DNA of 64,000 bases from Agromyces aureus (lineage in GTDB: Bacteria; Actinomycetota; Actinomycetes; Actinomycetales; Microbacteriaceae), in NCBI RefSeq assembly GCF_001660485.1, contig NZ_CP013979.1, positions 2,604,001 to 2,668,000 of the forward strand, given 5' to 3'. The stretch's first letter is position 1, and every line of letters starts with the position of its first letter. Positions 43,868 to 52,284 of this stretch are shown piece by piece. The position numbers and the translations under genes were made by a program. A model generated the notes under the pieces. It was not told the origin of the DNA. It ran no database searches and saw only the letters and a list, made by a program, of their open reading frames with translations.

Positions 43868-44385
43868 CGAACCCGACCGAGACCGCCATCCTCGCGGGCG
43901 GATGCTTCTGGGGCATGGAAGACCTGATCCGCAAGCGCCCCGGCGTCGTGTCGACGCGCGTCGGCTACACGGGCGGCAGCAACGCCGAGCCCACGTACCG
44001 CAACCACCCGGGTCACGCGGAGGCGCTCGAGATCGTCTTCGACCCCTCGCAGACGAGCTACCGCGACCTGCTGGAGTTCTTCTTCCAGGTGCACGACCCG
44101 TCGACCCTGAACCGTCAGGGCAACGACATCGGCACGAGCTACCGGTCCGCGATCTTCCCGCAGAGCCTCGAGCAGCAGGAGGTGGCGCTCGACACGATCG
44201 CCGACGTCGACGCCTCCGGCCTGTGGCCCGCGAAGGTCGTCACGACGATCGAGGAGGCCGCTCCGTTCTGGGAGGCCGAGCCCGAGCACCAGGACTACCT
44301 CGAGAAGTACCCCAACGGCTACACGTGCCACTTCGTGCGCCCCGGGTGGAAGCTGCCCAAGCGCGACGCCGAGACCGTCGCGTAG
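43864..44385 (+). CDS. msrA: Peptide-methionine (S)-S-oxide reductase
   Basis: MsrA of 173 residues, which reduces the S form of methionine sulfoxide. The catalytic site is [20 protein letters not shown], followed by [25 protein letters not shown] and [11 protein letters not shown]. The usual additional resolving Cys near the C-terminus is reduced to one candidate (YTCHF). It follows msrB in a two-gene oxidative-repair operon ending at the hairpin at 44399-44436. Confidence 0.95.
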   Translation: MTNPTETAILAGGCFWGMEDLIRKRPGVVSTRVGYTGGSNAEPTYRNHPGHAEALEIVFDPSQTSYRDLLEFFFQVHDPSTLNRQGNDIGTSYRSAIFPQSLEQQEVALDTIADVDASGLWPAKVVTTIEEAAPFWEAEPEHQDYLEKYPNGYTCHFVRPGWKLPKRDAETVA

Positions 44386-44398
44386 CGCATGATCCCAA

Positions 44399-44436
44399 CG
44401 GATGCCCCGTCGAACCCCGGTTCGGCGGGGCATCCG
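44399..44436 (+). terminator. Terminator of the msrB-msrA operon
   Basis: Arms CGGATGCCCCG (44399-44409) and CGGGGCATCCG (44426-44436) form an 11-bp perfect stem with a 16-nt loop, 13 bases after the msrA stop. Confidence 0.75.
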
Positions 44437-44516
44437 CCGTTCCCGCGTCAGCCGGCGGGCGCGGGCCTGACGCGCGTGGTGCCGCGGCACAGGTTCGCGA
44501 ACGTAGGCTTGATCAC

Positions 44517-45095
44517 ATGGCCGCGCCCGATCAGATCCCCCTCGCCGACGCCGATGCCGTGTCCGGCATCCTGCCGACGGACGCCGCGGCGCCGACGATG
44601 CTCGACGCGACCGCCGAGGCGTTCAAGGCCGCGTTCCGCGACCATCCGGCCGGGGTCGCCCTGATCACGGCGATGACCCCCGACGGACCCGTGGGCCTCA
44701 CCGCCTCGAGCGTCGCGTCGGTCGCCGCGGAGCCGGCCGCACTCTCGTTCTCGGTCACGCGCGCCACGGGTTCGGCCGGAGGCCTGCTCGCCGCCGAATC
44801 GGTCGTCGTGCACCTGCTCGCCGCCGACCAGGTCGAGGTCGCGCGGGCCTTCGCCCGCTCGGGGGCAGCCCGCTTCACGCCAGAGCAGGGCTGGTCGTCG
44901 CTGCCCACCGGCGAGCCGTGGCTCGTCAGCGCGCCCGTGGCCCTGCGCGCGCGCATCGCGCACACGCTGCCCGTCGGCGGCTCGTCGCTCGTCGTGGCCG
45001 AAGTGCTCGACGTGCACCTCGGCGAGCGCGCTCCGTCGCTCGTGTACCGCGACCGCCGGTTCCACGTGCTCCACGACGAGTCGCCGCAGGTGTGA
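44517..45095 (+). CDS. Flavin reductase-like FMN-binding protein
   Basis: Protein of 192 residues of the flavin reductase-like domain family: AFRDHPAGVALITAMTPDGP, GLTASSVASVAAEPAALSFS and the C-terminal SLVYRDRRFHVL. It probably binds FMN and reduces it with NAD(P)H, or acts as the reductase partner of a monooxygenase; no oxygenase gene is adjacent. TAGGCT (44504-44509) ends seven bases before the ATG (leaderless). Its stop overlaps the next small gene by one base. Confidence 0.87.
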   Translation: MAAPDQIPLADADAVSGILPTDAAAPTMLDATAEAFKAAFRDHPAGVALITAMTPDGPVGLTASSVASVAAEPAALSFSVTRATGSAGGLLAAESVVVHLLAADQVEVARAFARSGAARFTPEQGWSSLPTGEPWLVSAPVALRARIAHTLPVGGSSLVVAEVLDVHLGERAPSLVYRDRRFHVLHDESPQV

Positions 45096-45241
45096 TGTCC
45101 GAGTCCACTCCCCCACGACGCCGTCGGCGACGACGGCCCGTGTCGGTCGCGCTGCTGTCGGTGCAGCTGCGTCGCTACGGGCTGGTCGCGATCATCGCGC
45201 TGACCGCGATCGGCACGATCATCGCGGCGCTCGTCAGCTGA
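45095..45241 (+). CDS. 48-residue Arg-rich single-span membrane peptide
   Basis: Small protein, 48 residues, not recognised as a named family. It has an Arg run (RRRRRRR) at residues 8-14, then PVSVALLSVQLRRYGLVAII and a hydrophobic tail to the end, giving one membrane segment of about 19 residues with a strongly positive inside. The ATG overlaps the flavin reductase stop (TGATG), so translation is coupled. It overlaps the convergent ferritin-like gene by eight bases. Confidence 0.6.
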   Translation: MSESTPPRRRRRRRPVSVALLSVQLRRYGLVAIIALTAIGTIIAALVS

Positions 45242-46025
45242 CGCCGAGCCGCTCGAGCGCGTCCTGCACGATCGTGAGACCGCCGAGCCCCGGCATCGCG
45301 CTGATGCTGTCGTCGACCTTGCGGGCTGCACGCGCGCCCTCCTGGCCGCTCATGAGGTGGGACATGACGTGGCGGACGTCGTCCTCGCTCGAGATGCTCG
45401 AGCCGACGGGCGCCCAGAACCGGCTGAGCGCGAACCGCGTGATCTTCTGCGCCTTGGTGCTCGCGGCGAGGCGTTCGCGCGCCTGCGAGGTGTAGAACGC
45501 GACGTGCCTGGCCTCCTGCTTCGCGATCCGGCGCAGGAGTTCGGCGAGCATGGGATGCTCCTCGAGTTCGGCCATGCGCTGGTACGCGGTGATCGCCGAC
45601 CACTCGTTCGCCGCACCCCAAGACATGTGCACGGCGACGAAGTCCTGCCCGACGAGACCGCCGAGCACCGACTGCTTGATCGGGTCGAGTCGGTCCTTCC
45701 AGCCGAGCTTCATGCGGTTGGCCTTCAGCGCGTCGTAGTCGACCGTGATGTCGTGCACGGCCAGCACGGCGGCGAGCGCCTCGCCGTGCCAGAACTCCTC
45801 GCGGTTCCACATCGTCATGAACGCGCTCATGTCGGCCTCGCGATGCGACGGCGTCGTGAGCAGGTCCCTCGTGTAGCAGACGGTGTGGTACTCGACGTCG
45901 GCCATGTACCGCAGGGTGCGCAGCGACGACTCGGGCAGCGGGTCGCGGCGGAACACCTCGAGATCGAGATCGCTCCAGTTCACCCCGACGGACGTCGCGC
46001 TGTACCGGTCGATGTCGAAGGCCAT
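45234..46025 (-). CDS. Ferritin-like di-iron protein (acyl-ACP desaturase-like)
   Basis: Protein of 263 residues with an all-helical ferritin-like fold. Iron ligands are suggested by REEFWHGEALAAVL (E-E-x2-H) and AKQEARHVAFYTSQA (E-x2-H), with DVEYHTVCYTRDLLTTP and ANEWSAITAYQRMAE as further helices. This pattern is that of type 2 fatty acid desaturases and related di-iron oxidases, but the first EENRH is changed to EEFWH. The ATG at 46025 has GAGAGGGGAAG upstream. It lies 11 bases after a second ferritin-like gene in the same direction. Confidence 0.78.
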   Translation of the reverse strand: MAFDIDRYSATSVGVNWSDLDLEVFRRDPLPESSLRTLRYMADVEYHTVCYTRDLLTTPSHREADMSAFMTMWNREEFWHGEALAAVLAVHDITVDYDALKANRMKLGWKDRLDPIKQSVLGGLVGQDFVAVHMSWGAANEWSAITAYQRMAELEEHPMLAELLRRIAKQEARHVAFYTSQARERLAASTKAQKITRFALSRFWAPVGSSISSEDDVRHVMSHLMSGQEGARAARKVDDSISAMPGLGGLTIVQDALERLGVS

Positions 46026-46036
46026 GGCTTCCCCTC

Positions 46037-46840
46037 TCAGCCGCCCATCCGTCGCACCACGGCGGCGGCGGTGCGGTCGTCGACACCCGGGATCGAGCGG
46101 ATGCCGCGGGCGAGCGAGCCGAGGACCGCACCGTCGGCTGCCGCGAACCGCGCGAAGGCCTTGCGGTCGGCCGGGCCGACGGCGCCTCCGCCGAGCGGCC
46201 ACGGCGAACGCCGGATCTCGCGGCGCGCGAGACGCGCGGCCCGTGGCGACGCCGTGAGGCGCAGCCTCGTCTCACCCTCGAAGAACTCGGTGTGCCTCGA
46301 CTTGATCGCCCGGATCCGGGCGACCGCCTCTCCGAGGGCCGGGTTCTCCGTCGCTGCGAGCCGCGCATAGGCGAGGTCGAGCACGAGGTCGTCGACGTAG
46401 CCGAGCGCGAGATGCGCGCCGATCACGTCGAAGCCCTGCACGAAGCCGGCCACCGCACGGCGAATAGGCCCGCGACCGGTCGTCGCGGCGTCGGACTCAC
46501 GGCGTTCGCCCTCGCCGGCGTCTCCCACGATCTGGCGCAGCGCATCGGCGATCCAGTACTTCTCGTACGCCCACGACACGAGGAACGCGGTCACCCGGGC
46601 ATCCTTGTGCGTCGCCGTCACGAGTACGTTGCGCAGGTGGGTCATGGTGGCGCCCTCGAGGTCGGCGAGCACGGCGATCGCGCGACGCGCCTCAGTCGCC
46701 ATGCCGCCGTCGGCGATCGCGACGAGGTCGAGTTCGTCGCGCAGGCTCCCATGCGCCGTGCGCGCGAACCCTCGGACGTCGAACGGCGCCGGCTCGCGCC
46801 CCGCGATGGGGGCACGGCCGACGCCGGTTGACGGGTTCAT
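46037..46840 (-). CDS. Second ferritin-like protein
   Basis: Protein of 267 residues, predicted helical throughout. LEGATMTHLRNVLVTATHKD, VSWAYEKYWIADALRQIVGD and IRAIKSRHTEFFEGETRLRL look like ferritin-like helices, the last resembling the EARHxxFF helix of the neighbour. The other iron ligands are less clear, so this could be a non-catalytic partner. The C-terminal 85 residues are Arg/Ala-rich. It is directly upstream of the desaturase-like gene (11-base gap), probably in one operon. Confidence 0.65.
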   Translation of the reverse strand: MNPSTGVGRAPIAGREPAPFDVRGFARTAHGSLRDELDLVAIADGGMATEARRAIAVLADLEGATMTHLRNVLVTATHKDARVTAFLVSWAYEKYWIADALRQIVGDAGEGERRESDAATTGRGPIRRAVAGFVQGFDVIGAHLALGYVDDLVLDLAYARLAATENPALGEAVARIRAIKSRHTEFFEGETRLRLTASPRAARLARREIRRSPWPLGGGAVGPADRKAFARFAAADGAVLGSLARGIRSIPGVDDRTAAAVVRRMGG

Positions 46841-46862
46841 GTGCCGAGGCTACTCCGCGGTC

Positions 46863-46882
46863 GGCACCCGGCACCGGGTGCC
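46863..46882 (-). terminator. Possible terminator of the PLDc_N/SHOCT gene
   Basis: GGCACCC (46863-46869) and GGGTGCC (46876-46882) form a 7-bp stem with a 6-nt loop 38 bases after the stop at 46920 on the minus strand. No T-tract. Confidence 0.45.
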
Positions 46883-46919
46883 TGGTCGACGAGCTCGAGG
46901 CGCGGCATCCGCTCAGGGT

Positions 46920-47315
46920 TCAGAACTTGCTGCCGAGCGCCTTGGCCTTGATCGCCTCGAACTCGCCGTCGGTGATCACGCCCTGATCGCGCAGCGCCTG
47001 CGCCTTCGTGATCTCCTCGGCCGGATTCGCGAAGGAGACCTTGCGCACCTCCTCGTCGGAGTACTCGACGATCTCGGGTCGAGTGCCCGCCGTGCGCTCG
47101 GCCATGCCCTGCCCGCGCACGATGAGGTAGACGATGCCGGTGAGGAACGGCAGGAACACCAGCAGGACGATCCACAGCGCCTTCATCCACCCGTTGATGT
47201 CGTGCGACCGGAAGATGTCGATCACGATGTAGATCAACGCGAAGAGGTAGGCGACGTAGGCGAAGACCCAGAAGCTGAACCAGATCCAATCCCACACGGT
47301 GGCGAACATTCCCAT
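46920..47315 (-). CDS. PLDc_N and SHOCT domain membrane protein
   Basis: Protein of 131 residues. The N-terminal half has two membrane segments in a PLDc_N-like pattern (DWIWFSFWVFAYVAYLFALI and MKALWIVLLVFLPFLTGIVY, followed by LIVRGQGMAER). The C-terminal 30 residues form a SHOCT motif: EEITKAQALRDQGVITDGEF then EAIKAKALG. These proteins are common in Actinobacteria, and their role is unknown. It is flanked by intergenic gaps, so it is probably a single-gene unit. Confidence 0.85.
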   Translation of the reverse strand: MGMFATVWDWIWFSFWVFAYVAYLFALIYIVIDIFRSHDINGWMKALWIVLLVFLPFLTGIVYLIVRGQGMAERTAGTRPEIVEYSDEEVRKVSFANPAEEITKAQALRDQGVITDGEFEAIKAKALGSKF

Positions 47316-47440
47316 GTCGAGCCCTTTCGATCGGGGGCACGCGCTCGCAGTGCCGTCTGGCGCTCAACCTATCGGCGTGCGACCTGCGGCGGTAGAGGCG
47401 CGCCACGCGGGCGGGCACGCGTCGCGCCCGCCCGCGGTGC

Positions 47441-48340
47441 TCAGACGGTCGCCGGCTGCTCGGCGGCGTCGCCGGCGGCGGTGGCTGCGGCATCCGCCCG
47501 ATCGCGGATCAGGAAGCCGAACCCGAACGCGATGAAGAACATCAGCACGCCGTAGACCGCGGCGGGCAGGCTCAACTCCGTCGAGAGCAGCACGGTCTGG
47601 GCGATCACGATCGCGAGGGTCGCGTTGTGGATGCCGATCTCGAAGGACGCGGCGATCGCCTGCCGCTTGCCGACGCGCAGCCACCGCGGCACGAGGTAGC
47701 CGATCGTGAGACTGATCAGGCAGAACACGACGGTGATGAGCGCGAGCTGCGCGAAGTTCGCGAGGAGCAACGCCCAGTTGGAGGCCACCGCTCCGGCGAT
47801 GACGACCACGAGGATCACGACCGAGGCGATGCGCACGGGCTTGTCCATGGCGTCGGCGAACGTCGCAGCGAAGCGACGCACGAGCATGCCGAGCGCGACG
47901 GGCAGCAGCACGATCGCGAACACCTCGAGCGTCTTCGACCACTGCAGGCCGAGCTGGTCGTCGAACGGGTTGAAGTACAGGATCGCGAGGTTCGTGATGA
48001 TCGGCAGCGTGAAGACCGCCAGCACCGAGTTCACGGCGGTCAGCGAGATGTTCAGGGCCACGTCGCCGCGGAACAGGTGGCTGTACAGGTTCGCGGTCGT
48101 GCCGCCGGGCGAGGCCGCGAGCATCATCATGCCCACGGCGAGCACGGGCGGCAGCTGGAACGCCAGCACCAGACCGAAGCAGATCGCCGGCAGCAGGATG
48201 AGCTGGCAGAGCAGCGCGATGATCACCGCCTTCGGCTGCTTCAGGACCCTGGCGAAGTCGCCGAGAGTCAGACTGAGCCCGAGACCGAACATGATGATGC
48301 CCAGGGCCACGGGAAGGCCGATGGTGGTCAACGCTGACAT
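47441..48340 (-). CDS. Bile acid:sodium symporter family (BASS) transporter
   Basis: Membrane protein of about 299 residues with nine to ten hydrophobic segments. GLGLSLTLGDFARVLKQPKA, PAICFGLVLAFQLPPVLAVG and MMMLAASPGGTTANLYSHLF match the SBF/BASS fold, the last being the conserved Na+-site region. Bacterial members take up keto acids, pantoate or other organic anions with Na+; the substrate is not known here. The ATG at 48340 and a GTG two codons upstream are both possible starts; neither has a good ribosome-binding site. Confidence 0.87.
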   Translation of the reverse strand: MSALTTIGLPVALGIIMFGLGLSLTLGDFARVLKQPKAVIIALLCQLILLPAICFGLVLAFQLPPVLAVGMMMLAASPGGTTANLYSHLFRGDVALNISLTAVNSVLAVFTLPIITNLAILYFNPFDDQLGLQWSKTLEVFAIVLLPVALGMLVRRFAATFADAMDKPVRIASVVILVVVIAGAVASNWALLLANFAQLALITVVFCLISLTIGYLVPRWLRVGKRQAIAASFEIGIHNATLAIVIAQTVLLSTELSLPAAVYGVLMFFIAFGFGFLIRDRADAAATAAGDAAEQPATV

Positions 48341-48385
48341 GCACACAGTGTGCCGGATGTCGCGGGTCGGCGTGAGGCCCGTGTG

Positions 48386-48420
48386 GAGGGGCCGTCACGA
48401 GGGGCCGTCACGAGGGGCCG
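48386..48420. repeat. Short tandem repeat, 13-bp unit
   Basis: Unit GAGGGGCCGTCAC occurs at 48386-48398 and 48399-48411, with a partial third copy GAGGGGCCG at 48412-48420, in the gap between the BASS and lipase genes. Confidence 0.8.
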
Positions 48421-48470
48421 GTCGTGCGAGGCGGTCGACCGGGTCGGCCGACCGCGCCGGATCGATCGGC

Positions 48471-49655
48471 TCAGTCGAGCGAGTCGAGCCAGCCCTCGAG
48501 CGTCGGCAGTGCCAGGTAGGCGATCGTGCTGTGCGTGGCGAGCGGCACGACCTCGTAGGTCACGTCGTCGCCGAGACTGCGGATCTGGTCGACGAACTTC
48601 TCGGTGTCTGCGGGCAGCACCAGGTGGTCGTCGGCGCCCTGGGCGATGTAGACCGGCGCCTCCACGGCGCGCTGGCCGGCCGAGTTCTCGGCGAGCAGGG
48701 TCGCCCATGGTTCGGTCGTGGTGGGGTCGTGCGCGAAGAAGTCGCCGATGAGGGGCTGCCCGATCTCGTGCAGCCGATCGAGGTTGGTCAGCAGGCACAG
48801 CCGGTTCATCTCCGGCGATGCGGCAACGGCCGCGGGCGTCAGGATCTCGTCGAGTTCGGCGCCGGGGACCGTCGGCCCGTACACCGAGGCGAAGGCCGGG
48901 AACGCGTACGACCCGATCGTCACGCCCGAGATGTCGTCGAGGTGCGAACCCATGAGCGCGGTGAGGTCGGCGGCGGGTGCTGCAGCCGCGACCCCGGCGA
49001 CCGTCAGCTCCGGTGCGTAGGAGGGAGCCTGTTCTGCGGCGAAGAGCACGGCCTGCCCGCCCTGCGAGTGCCCCCAGAGCACCACGCGGTCGCTCGTCTC
49101 GGTCGGCTCGAGCTCCTGCGCCGCACGCACGGCGTCGAGCACGCTCCGCGAGGCCGTCTGGGCCACGAGGTACGAGTCCGGCCCCTCGGTTCCCATGCCG
49201 GCGTAGTCGGTCGCCACGACGGTGTATCCGCGGTCGAGCATGAGTCGCAGGCCCTCGATGCCGATGAAGGGGTCGAAGCCGCGCGACGGCGCGCACGAGG
49301 GGTCAGTGCCGGTCGTCGGGTGCCCCCACGCGAGCACCGTGCGGCCGCCGTCGGGCGCAGGCCCGAGCGGGGTCACGACGATACCGGTCACGACGATCGG
49401 GTCGCCGTTCAGGTCGGTCGAGCGGTACATGATGCGCCAGGCCTCGGATGCCGCGGGCACGCCCTCGAGCGGTTCGCTCCGCACGAGGGTTCCCGGTGCG
49501 CCGTCCGCCGCGTCGGCGGGCTGCTCGTAGAAGTCGGCGAGCCCCGGCTGCTCGGCGGCGTCGCCCGCCACCCGGACCAGCTCGACGGCGACGAGCGCGC
49601 CGACCACGGCGATGACGGATGCCGCGACGACCGCGACCACTCGGCGAACCCGCAT
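48471..49655 (-). CDS. Secreted lipase-like alpha/beta hydrolase
   Basis: Protein of 394 residues. The signal or anchor segment VVAVVAASVIAVVGALVAVE is at the N-terminus. The nucleophile elbow is LWGHSQGGQAV (G-x-S-x-G), and the fold has TVLAWGHPTTGTDPSCAPSR, GYTVVATDYAGMG and, near the end, VYIAQGADDHLVLPADTEKF (acid) and VPLATHSTIAY (His). It matches the secretory lipase (LIP) family seen in fungi and Actinobacteria. ATG at 49655 has AGGGGGAG upstream. Predicted to act outside the cell on esters or triglycerides. Confidence 0.88.
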   Translation of the reverse strand: MRVRRVVAVVAASVIAVVGALVAVELVRVAGDAAEQPGLADFYEQPADAADGAPGTLVRSEPLEGVPAASEAWRIMYRSTDLNGDPIVVTGIVVTPLGPAPDGGRTVLAWGHPTTGTDPSCAPSRGFDPFIGIEGLRLMLDRGYTVVATDYAGMGTEGPDSYLVAQTASRSVLDAVRAAQELEPTETSDRVVLWGHSQGGQAVLFAAEQAPSYAPELTVAGVAAAAPAADLTALMGSHLDDISGVTIGSYAFPAFASVYGPTVPGAELDEILTPAAVAASPEMNRLCLLTNLDRLHEIGQPLIGDFFAHDPTTTEPWATLLAENSAGQRAVEAPVYIAQGADDHLVLPADTEKFVDQIRSLGDDVTYEVVPLATHSTIAYLALPTLEGWLDSLD

Positions 49656-49789
49656 GCCACTCCCCCTGCGACACCACGTGCACCGCGGGACCAGCATCGC
49701 CTGAGACAGCCCCTCGACGCAATGGCCGACGGCGCAATTCCCCGTCGTTGCCGATCTCGGCCCGCCGGGTCGGCAGGCCTGCCGCTACG

Positions 49790-51493
49790 TCACCCGGCTG
49801 ACGAACGTCGACCACGCAGCGCCGGGCGGCCTGCGCGAACGGACGCTCGCCGGTGCGCGGTCGCAGGCGGGTTCCGCCGACCGACCCTGAGCACTGCGCC
49901 CGCGACGAGGAGACCGCTGAACAGGATCGCCGCCACGGTCCGCCGGCTCGAACGCTCGAGCCGCACGATGCGCCGTTCGAGCGACGGACTCACGACCGCG
50001 AGGTCGCCCTGCTCGACCCGCGTGATCACGGCATCGAGCCGCTTCGGCAGCCGCCAGGCGAGGCCGGCGACCTCGAGCGCCTGCTGCGCGACATCCTGCA
50101 CCACGTTGCCGCGCTCGTCACGGATCAGCTTCGTCGCGTACGGCTCGATCGAGTCCCACAGGTTGAACTCGGGGTTCAGCGCGCTGCAGACCCCCGAGGT
50201 CAACGACATCGCCCTGATGATGAGCAGGAAGTGCTCGGGCAGCTGGAACGGCAGCGAACGCACGACCTCGCCGAACTGCTCGGCGAACTCCCGGAACTCG
50301 CGAGGATCGACCTCGCGCAGCTCGGCGAACCCCATGCCCCCGAACCGGGCGAAGAGCTGGGTCATCGCACGCTCGAGCTCACCCGTGTCGGCCGACGGCA
50401 GCAGCACGCCGACATCGCGCACCGCGTCGATGAGGCCCTTGCCGTCGCGCGACGCCGCCGCGATCAGCAGCTTGCGCAGGCCGCTGCGCGTGCCCGCGGG
50501 AACCTCGCCCATCATGCCGAAGTCGATGAAGGTGAGCTTCCACGGACGGGCGGTCGAGGCATCCGCTTCGGACCCGCTGCGCTCGAGCGGCGTCACGAAG
50601 ATGTTGCCGGGGTGCGGGTCGGCGTGGAAGAAGCCGTTCGTGAAGAGCTGGTCGAACATGACGGCCGCGAACACGGGCGCGACCTCGGCCGGATCGATGC
50701 CCGCTTCGACGAGCGCGGCGGCATCCGTGATCTTGACGGCCGTGACGTCTTCGAGCGTGAGCACGCGCCTGGTCGAGCGCTCCCACACGACGGTCGGCAC
50801 GCCGACCCGGTCGTCGTCGGCGAAGTCGGCCGCGAAGCGCTCGGCGTTGACGGCCTCGTGCACGTAGTCGATCTCTTCGAGGCTCGTCTGGGCGAACTCC
50901 TCGACGAGGGCGTGCGTGTTCACGCGGTCGGAGACGAGTCGCACATGGCTGAGCCAGCCGGCGACCTTGCGGAGCGCCGCCAGGTCGACGGCGACGATCT
51001 CGTCGATGCCGGGGCGCTGCACCTTGACGACGACGCTGTCGAGGCCCGTCTCGGCCGCATCGACGGGGCCCAGTCGCGCGCGGTGCGCCTGCCCGAGGGA
51101 GGCCGCGGCGATCGGCACCTCGTCGACCGACGCGAACGCCCGCGCGAGCGGCATGCCGAGTTCGGCCTCGGCGAGCGCGCGGATGGCGTCGAAGGGCACG
51201 GCGGGCACTTCGTCCTGCAGGCCGGCGAGTTCGGCGGTGATCTCGGGCGGCAGCACGTCGAGCCGCGACGACATGAACTGGCCGACCTTGATCATGAGGC
51301 CGCCGAGGTCGACCGCGAGCGCGTGGAAACGCCGTGCGAAGCGCTGCATCCGCTTCGACCTGGACCGCTCGGCGAGTCTCGCGAGCCCGATGCGCGGGAG
51401 GAACAGCTCGTACCACCACGTGACGGAGAGGTTCCAGCCGGCGAACCGCAGGATGCGGCGGTACCGCGCGCGGGTGCTGCCTGCGCCGGGCAT
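49790..51493 (-). CDS. ABC1/UbiB-family atypical kinase
   Basis: Protein of 567 residues. UbiB signatures are present: GGLMIKVGQFMSSRLDVLP (KxGQ), PIAAASLGQAHRARLG (Ala-rich nucleotide loop), VVVKVQRPG (Lys), FFHADPHPGNIF and TFIDFGMMG. Its C-terminus has a membrane segment (VAAILFSGLLVAGAVLRVG) followed by a basic tail. UbiB proteins are ATPases that handle isoprenoid lipids such as quinone precursors. ATG at 51493 is chosen; an in-frame GTG at 51526, six bases past the PadR stop, is the alternative. It likely forms an operon with the PadR gene upstream. Confidence 0.88.
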   Translation of the reverse strand: MPGAGSTRARYRRILRFAGWNLSVTWWYELFLPRIGLARLAERSRSKRMQRFARRFHALAVDLGGLMIKVGQFMSSRLDVLPPEITAELAGLQDEVPAVPFDAIRALAEAELGMPLARAFASVDEVPIAAASLGQAHRARLGPVDAAETGLDSVVVKVQRPGIDEIVAVDLAALRKVAGWLSHVRLVSDRVNTHALVEEFAQTSLEEIDYVHEAVNAERFAADFADDDRVGVPTVVWERSTRRVLTLEDVTAVKITDAAALVEAGIDPAEVAPVFAAVMFDQLFTNGFFHADPHPGNIFVTPLERSGSEADASTARPWKLTFIDFGMMGEVPAGTRSGLRKLLIAAASRDGKGLIDAVRDVGVLLPSADTGELERAMTQLFARFGGMGFAELREVDPREFREFAEQFGEVVRSLPFQLPEHFLLIIRAMSLTSGVCSALNPEFNLWDSIEPYATKLIRDERGNVVQDVAQQALEVAGLAWRLPKRLDAVITRVEQGDLAVVSPSLERRIVRLERSSRRTVAAILFSGLLVAGAVLRVGRRNPPATAHRRASVRAGRPALRGRRSSAG

Positions 51494-51531
51494 CGACTCG
51501 TCTCGATCCCGACGAACGGATGCCACCCCCG

Positions 51532-52086
51532 TCAGTCCTGGGCGAGGATCGAGTAGAGGCGGCGACGCGCCTCGTCGAGCGCGGCCACCGCCTGCTGCAC
51601 CTGCTCGGGCGTGCCCGTCCGTCCGACCTGCGCCGCGGCCTGTGCGAGTTCGAAGCCCGCCTTCGGCAGCGCGGCGGAACCGGTGGCGTCGGCCGACTGC
51701 GGGCTCCACGGGTCGGGCCCGGCCGCGTCGGCGACCGCTGCGCGACCGTCGTCGGTGAGCGAGTACGTCTTGCGGCCGTTGGACTCCTCGGCGCTGATGA
51801 GCCCCTCGTCGGCGAGCAGCTGCAGCGTCGGGTAGACCGAGCCCGCGCTCGGCTTCCACGTGCCGCCGCTGCGCAGCTCGATCTCGTGGATGATCTGGTA
51901 GCCGTGCATCGACTGCTCGGCGAGCAGCGCCAGCACCGCGGCGCGCACGTCGCCGCGCCCCGCACGGCTGCTGCCGGCGCGCTTCTCGAAGGTGGAGCGC
52001 AACTGCTCCATGGCCTGCCAGATGCTCTCGGCGCCGACGCCGAATCCACCTGACGAGCCGAATCCGGATGAGAACGAACCAGTCAT
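51532..52086 (-). CDS. PadR-family transcriptional regulator
   Basis: Protein of 184 residues. A Gly/Ser-rich N-terminus precedes the winged helix AAVLALLAEQSMHGYQIIHE, RSGGTWKPSAGSVYPTLQLL and DEGLISAEESNGRKTYSLTDDGR, the PadR signature; a helical dimerisation tail ends the protein. It precedes the UbiB gene in the same direction and diverges from the mini-AlaRS gene. On the minus strand a 10-bp direct repeat TATCG-TCGAG-TATCG lies in 52112-52126, about 27-40 bases upstream, and may be its operator. Confidence 0.87.
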   Translation of the reverse strand: MTGSFSSGFGSSGGFGVGAESIWQAMEQLRSTFEKRAGSSRAGRGDVRAAVLALLAEQSMHGYQIIHEIELRSGGTWKPSAGSVYPTLQLLADEGLISAEESNGRKTYSLTDDGRAAVADAAGPDPWSPQSADATGSAALPKAGFELAQAAAQVGRTGTPEQVQQAVAALDEARRRLYSILAQD

Positions 52087-52284
52087 GACGACCTCTTCCC
52101 TCGAGCGTGAACGATACTCGACGATATAGCCGAGAACGCCTGGCCGGTAGGGGTCGACGACTTCACCCAGCAGGCTCGCAGCATCGAGCCGGCACCAGGG
52201 CCTGCGTCGCGCCTGCGTCGCCGCTGCGTCGCCGTTGCGGCGCGTCGCTGGACGGCGGGCACTCGTCTGCGGTCGAATGGGCGG

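Noticed and set aside
48431..48455. Terminator after the lipase gene (GCGGTCG ... CGACCGC)
   Set aside because: A 7-bp stem with an 11-nt loop in GC-rich DNA is weak evidence, with no T-tract; not listed as a feature.
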